A DNA stretch of 5,794 nucleotides from contig JAAZGU010000042.1 in NCBI GenBank assembly GCA_012511085.1, positions 1 to 5,794 of the forward strand. The letters run 5' to 3'. Below are positions 4,945 through 5,794 of this stretch, one piece after another (within the stretch, counting starts at the first letter, position 1; each line of letters begins with the position of its first letter). This stretch comes from Erysipelothrix sp. (GTDB lineage Bacteria; Bacillota_I; Bacilli_A; Erysipelotrichales; Erysipelotrichaceae). The position numbers and the translations under genes were made by a program. The notes beneath the pieces are model-generated. The model had not been told where the DNA came from. It did no database searches and worked only from the letters and a program-made list of their open reading frames with translations.

Positions 4945-5744
4945 TATTCACTACCTCCCTGCTCGTTCTCTTTATCTTTACTAACAGGTTGTGATGGTTC
5001 CACGACACCGGTCGCTTCTTTTTTAGCTTCACGACGTTCTGGACGCGGACGTGTTGGACGTCGACGACCACTGCGTACTGGACGTTTTGGTGCTTCCGGT
5101 TCGGTGACCATTTGACCTGGTAACAATTCACCACGACAAATCCAAACTTTAACACCTAGTAAGCCATATTGTGTCATGGCTTCCGCAATCGCAAAATCAA
5201 TGTCGCTGCGTAAAGTATGAAGCGGCACAACACCTTCTGAATAACCTTCACTCCGCGCAATATCATGACCACCTAAGCGACCCGATACTAAAGTTTTTAC
5301 CCCTTTAGCACCGGCACGCATGGTCCGTTGAATCGCACGTTTCTGTGCGGTTCTAAAGGAAGCCCGTTGTTCCAGTTGTTCAGCAATGGCTTTCGCAACT
5401 AAGTAAGCATCCAAATCTGGGTTCGCAATTTCCACAACCCGGATGTTCACTTGCTTGCCACCTGTTATTTTTTCACATTCTTTTTTAAGTCTTTCAACAT
5501 TTTCACCGCTGGTGCCAATGACAACCCCCGGCCGTGCTGTCCGAATGATAAGTTCAACACGATTTTTAGAACGCTCAATTTCAACGCGTGAAACTGATGC
5601 ATTCGCTAAGCGTTTAAAGATATGTTCGCGCAATTTAATATCTTCAATAAGTAAGTCGCCAAAGTCTCTTTCGGCATACCATCTTGATTCCCAATCACGG
5701 ATAATCCCAATCCGCAATCCTACTGGATTAACTTTTTGTCCCAT
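4944..5744 (-). CDS. rpsC: 30S ribosomal protein S3 with extended charged C-terminal tail
   Basis: S3 lines the mRNA entry tunnel and, with S4 and S5, contributes to mRNA unwinding. The core is typical: MGQKVNPVGLRIGIIRDWES at the start, a KH type 2 domain (about residues 38-106), and the C-terminal S3 domain with QRTMRAGAKGVKTLVSGRLG, the signature GGHDIARSEGYSEGVVPLHT and YGLLGVKVWICRGELLPG, ending near residue 212. The protein is 266 residues against 218 in Bacillus, because about 54 residues follow: a Pro/Arg-rich basic stretch (about 220-238) and a polar, acidic end (SKDKENEQGGSE). The KH loop reads IGTSGE (76-81), keeping both glycines of GXXG but lacking the lysine common in S3 (GKGG or GKKG). 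AGGAGG (5752-5757), fused to the rplV stop, is 7 bases before the ATG. The stop overlaps the rplP start. Confidence 0.98.
   Translation of the reverse strand: MGQKVNPVGLRIGIIRDWESRWYAERDFGDLLIEDIKLREHIFKRLANASVSRVEIERSKNRVELIIRTARPGVVIGTSGENVERLKKECEKITGGKQVNIRVVEIANPDLDAYLVAKAIAEQLEQRASFRTAQKRAIQRTMRAGAKGVKTLVSGRLGGHDIARSEGYSEGVVPLHTLRSDIDFAIAEAMTQYGLLGVKVWICRGELLPGQMVTEPEAPKRPVRSGRRRPTRPRPERREAKKEATGVVEPSQPVSKDKENEQGGSE
4954..4960 (-). promoter_or_regulatory. Ribosome binding site of rplP within the rpsC tail
   Basis: AGGGAGG lies in the Gln-Gly-Gly codons near the end of S3, 9 bases before the first rplP ATG and 15 before the ATG two codons later. This favours the first ATG as start. Confidence 0.78.
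5031..5078 (-). other. Arg/Pro-rich basic segment of the S3 tail
   Basis: Residues 223-238 of S3 (VRSGRRRPTRPRPERR) are beyond the conserved S3 domain. On the plus strand the coding DNA shows four short GGACG units (starting at 5041, 5047, 5056 and 5080), a mild low-complexity pattern made by alternating Arg (mostly CGT) and Pro codons. The segment is probably unstructured and RNA-binding; this is inferred from composition only. Confidence 0.6.
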
Positions 5745-5751
5745 AATTGTT

Positions 5752-5758
5752 CCTCCTA
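5752..5758 (-). promoter_or_regulatory. Stop/SD fusion TAGGAGG at the rplV-rpsC junction
   Basis: The rplV stop TAG (5756-5758) is part of TAGGAGG, which places the AGGAGG core 7 bases before the rpsC ATG. Same design as at the rplN-rplX and rplR-rpsE junctions. Confidence 0.82.
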
Positions 5759-5794
5759 ATCTCTTTCTGCCACGATGACACTAATGTGGCTTGT
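5756..5794 (-). CDS. rplV: 50S ribosomal protein L22, C-terminal end (runs off the right edge)
   Basis: Only the last 12 codons and the stop are present, reading TSHISVIVAERD. L22 proteins typically end in a beta strand of the form TSHITVVVSE, and rplV directly precedes rpsC in the S10 operon, so both sequence and position agree. L22 reaches through the large subunit to line the polypeptide exit tunnel; the loop involved is outside the window. The TAG stop is fused to the rpsC ribosome binding site. Identification rests on a short stretch plus synteny. Confidence 0.88.
   Translation of the reverse strand, partial: TSHISVIVAERD

Noticed and set aside
4892..5155. Minus-strand open frame of 87 codons overlapping rpsC and rplP in another frame
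   Set aside because: It is a shifted frame of the Arg/Pro-rich rpsC tail and the rplP start; no independent SD or motif.
1..5794. A novel accessory or defence system within the window
   Set aside because: Every gene is a conserved core ribosomal or translocase gene and there is no unexplained stretch longer than 21 bases.

Overview
The window is one uninterrupted block of ribosomal-protein genes. All are on the minus strand, so transcription runs from the right edge to the left. In transcription order it holds the 3' end of rplV (L22), then rpsC (S3), rplP (L16), rpmC (L29), rpsQ (S17), rplN (L14), rplX (L24), rplE (L5), rpsN (zinc-type S14), rpsH (S8), rplF (L6), rplR (L18), rpsE (S5), rplO (L15) and the first 86 codons of secY. 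This is the classic S10-spc cluster in the usual bacterial order, with one visible difference: rpmD (L30), which normally lies between rpsE and rplO, is absent, and only 11 bases separate those two genes.

The organism is most likely a low-GC Gram-positive bacterium (Bacillota). The proteins resemble Bacillus orthologues, S14 is the short four-cysteine form, and strong AGGAGG-type Shine-Dalgarno (SD) sites precede nearly every gene. Missing L30 and the SYEGK-containing N-terminus of L16 recall mycoplasma proteins, while tryptophan is always TGG and arginine is often CGN. Together these point to the Erysipelotrichia side of the Bacillota/Mollicutes radiation. This placement is inferred from memory of the families; no tree was built.

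Right part (about 4053-5794): the distal S10-operon genes rplV, rpsC, rplP, rpmC and rpsQ. Middle (1246-4040): rplN, rplX, rplE, rpsN, rpsH, rplF and rplR. Left (1-1234): rpsE, rplO and the start of secY, encoding the membrane channel that receives nascent chains from the ribosome. The longest gap is 21 bases. No promoter, terminator, RNA gene, repeat array or mobile element is visible, and the E. coli-type S10/spc operon boundary (rpsQ-rplN) is only 12 bases wide, so the block is probably read as one transcript.

Packing is extreme. SD sites are either fused to the stop codon of the preceding gene (TAGGAGG, TAAGGAG) or lie inside its last codons, and two junctions overlap as TAATG. None of the 14 visible stop codons is TGA. 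I found no undescribed system. The points worth a second look are the missing rpmD, a long charged C-terminal tail on S3, an altered GXXG loop in the S3 KH domain, a short C-terminal extension on L5 and the correct GTG start of rplX.
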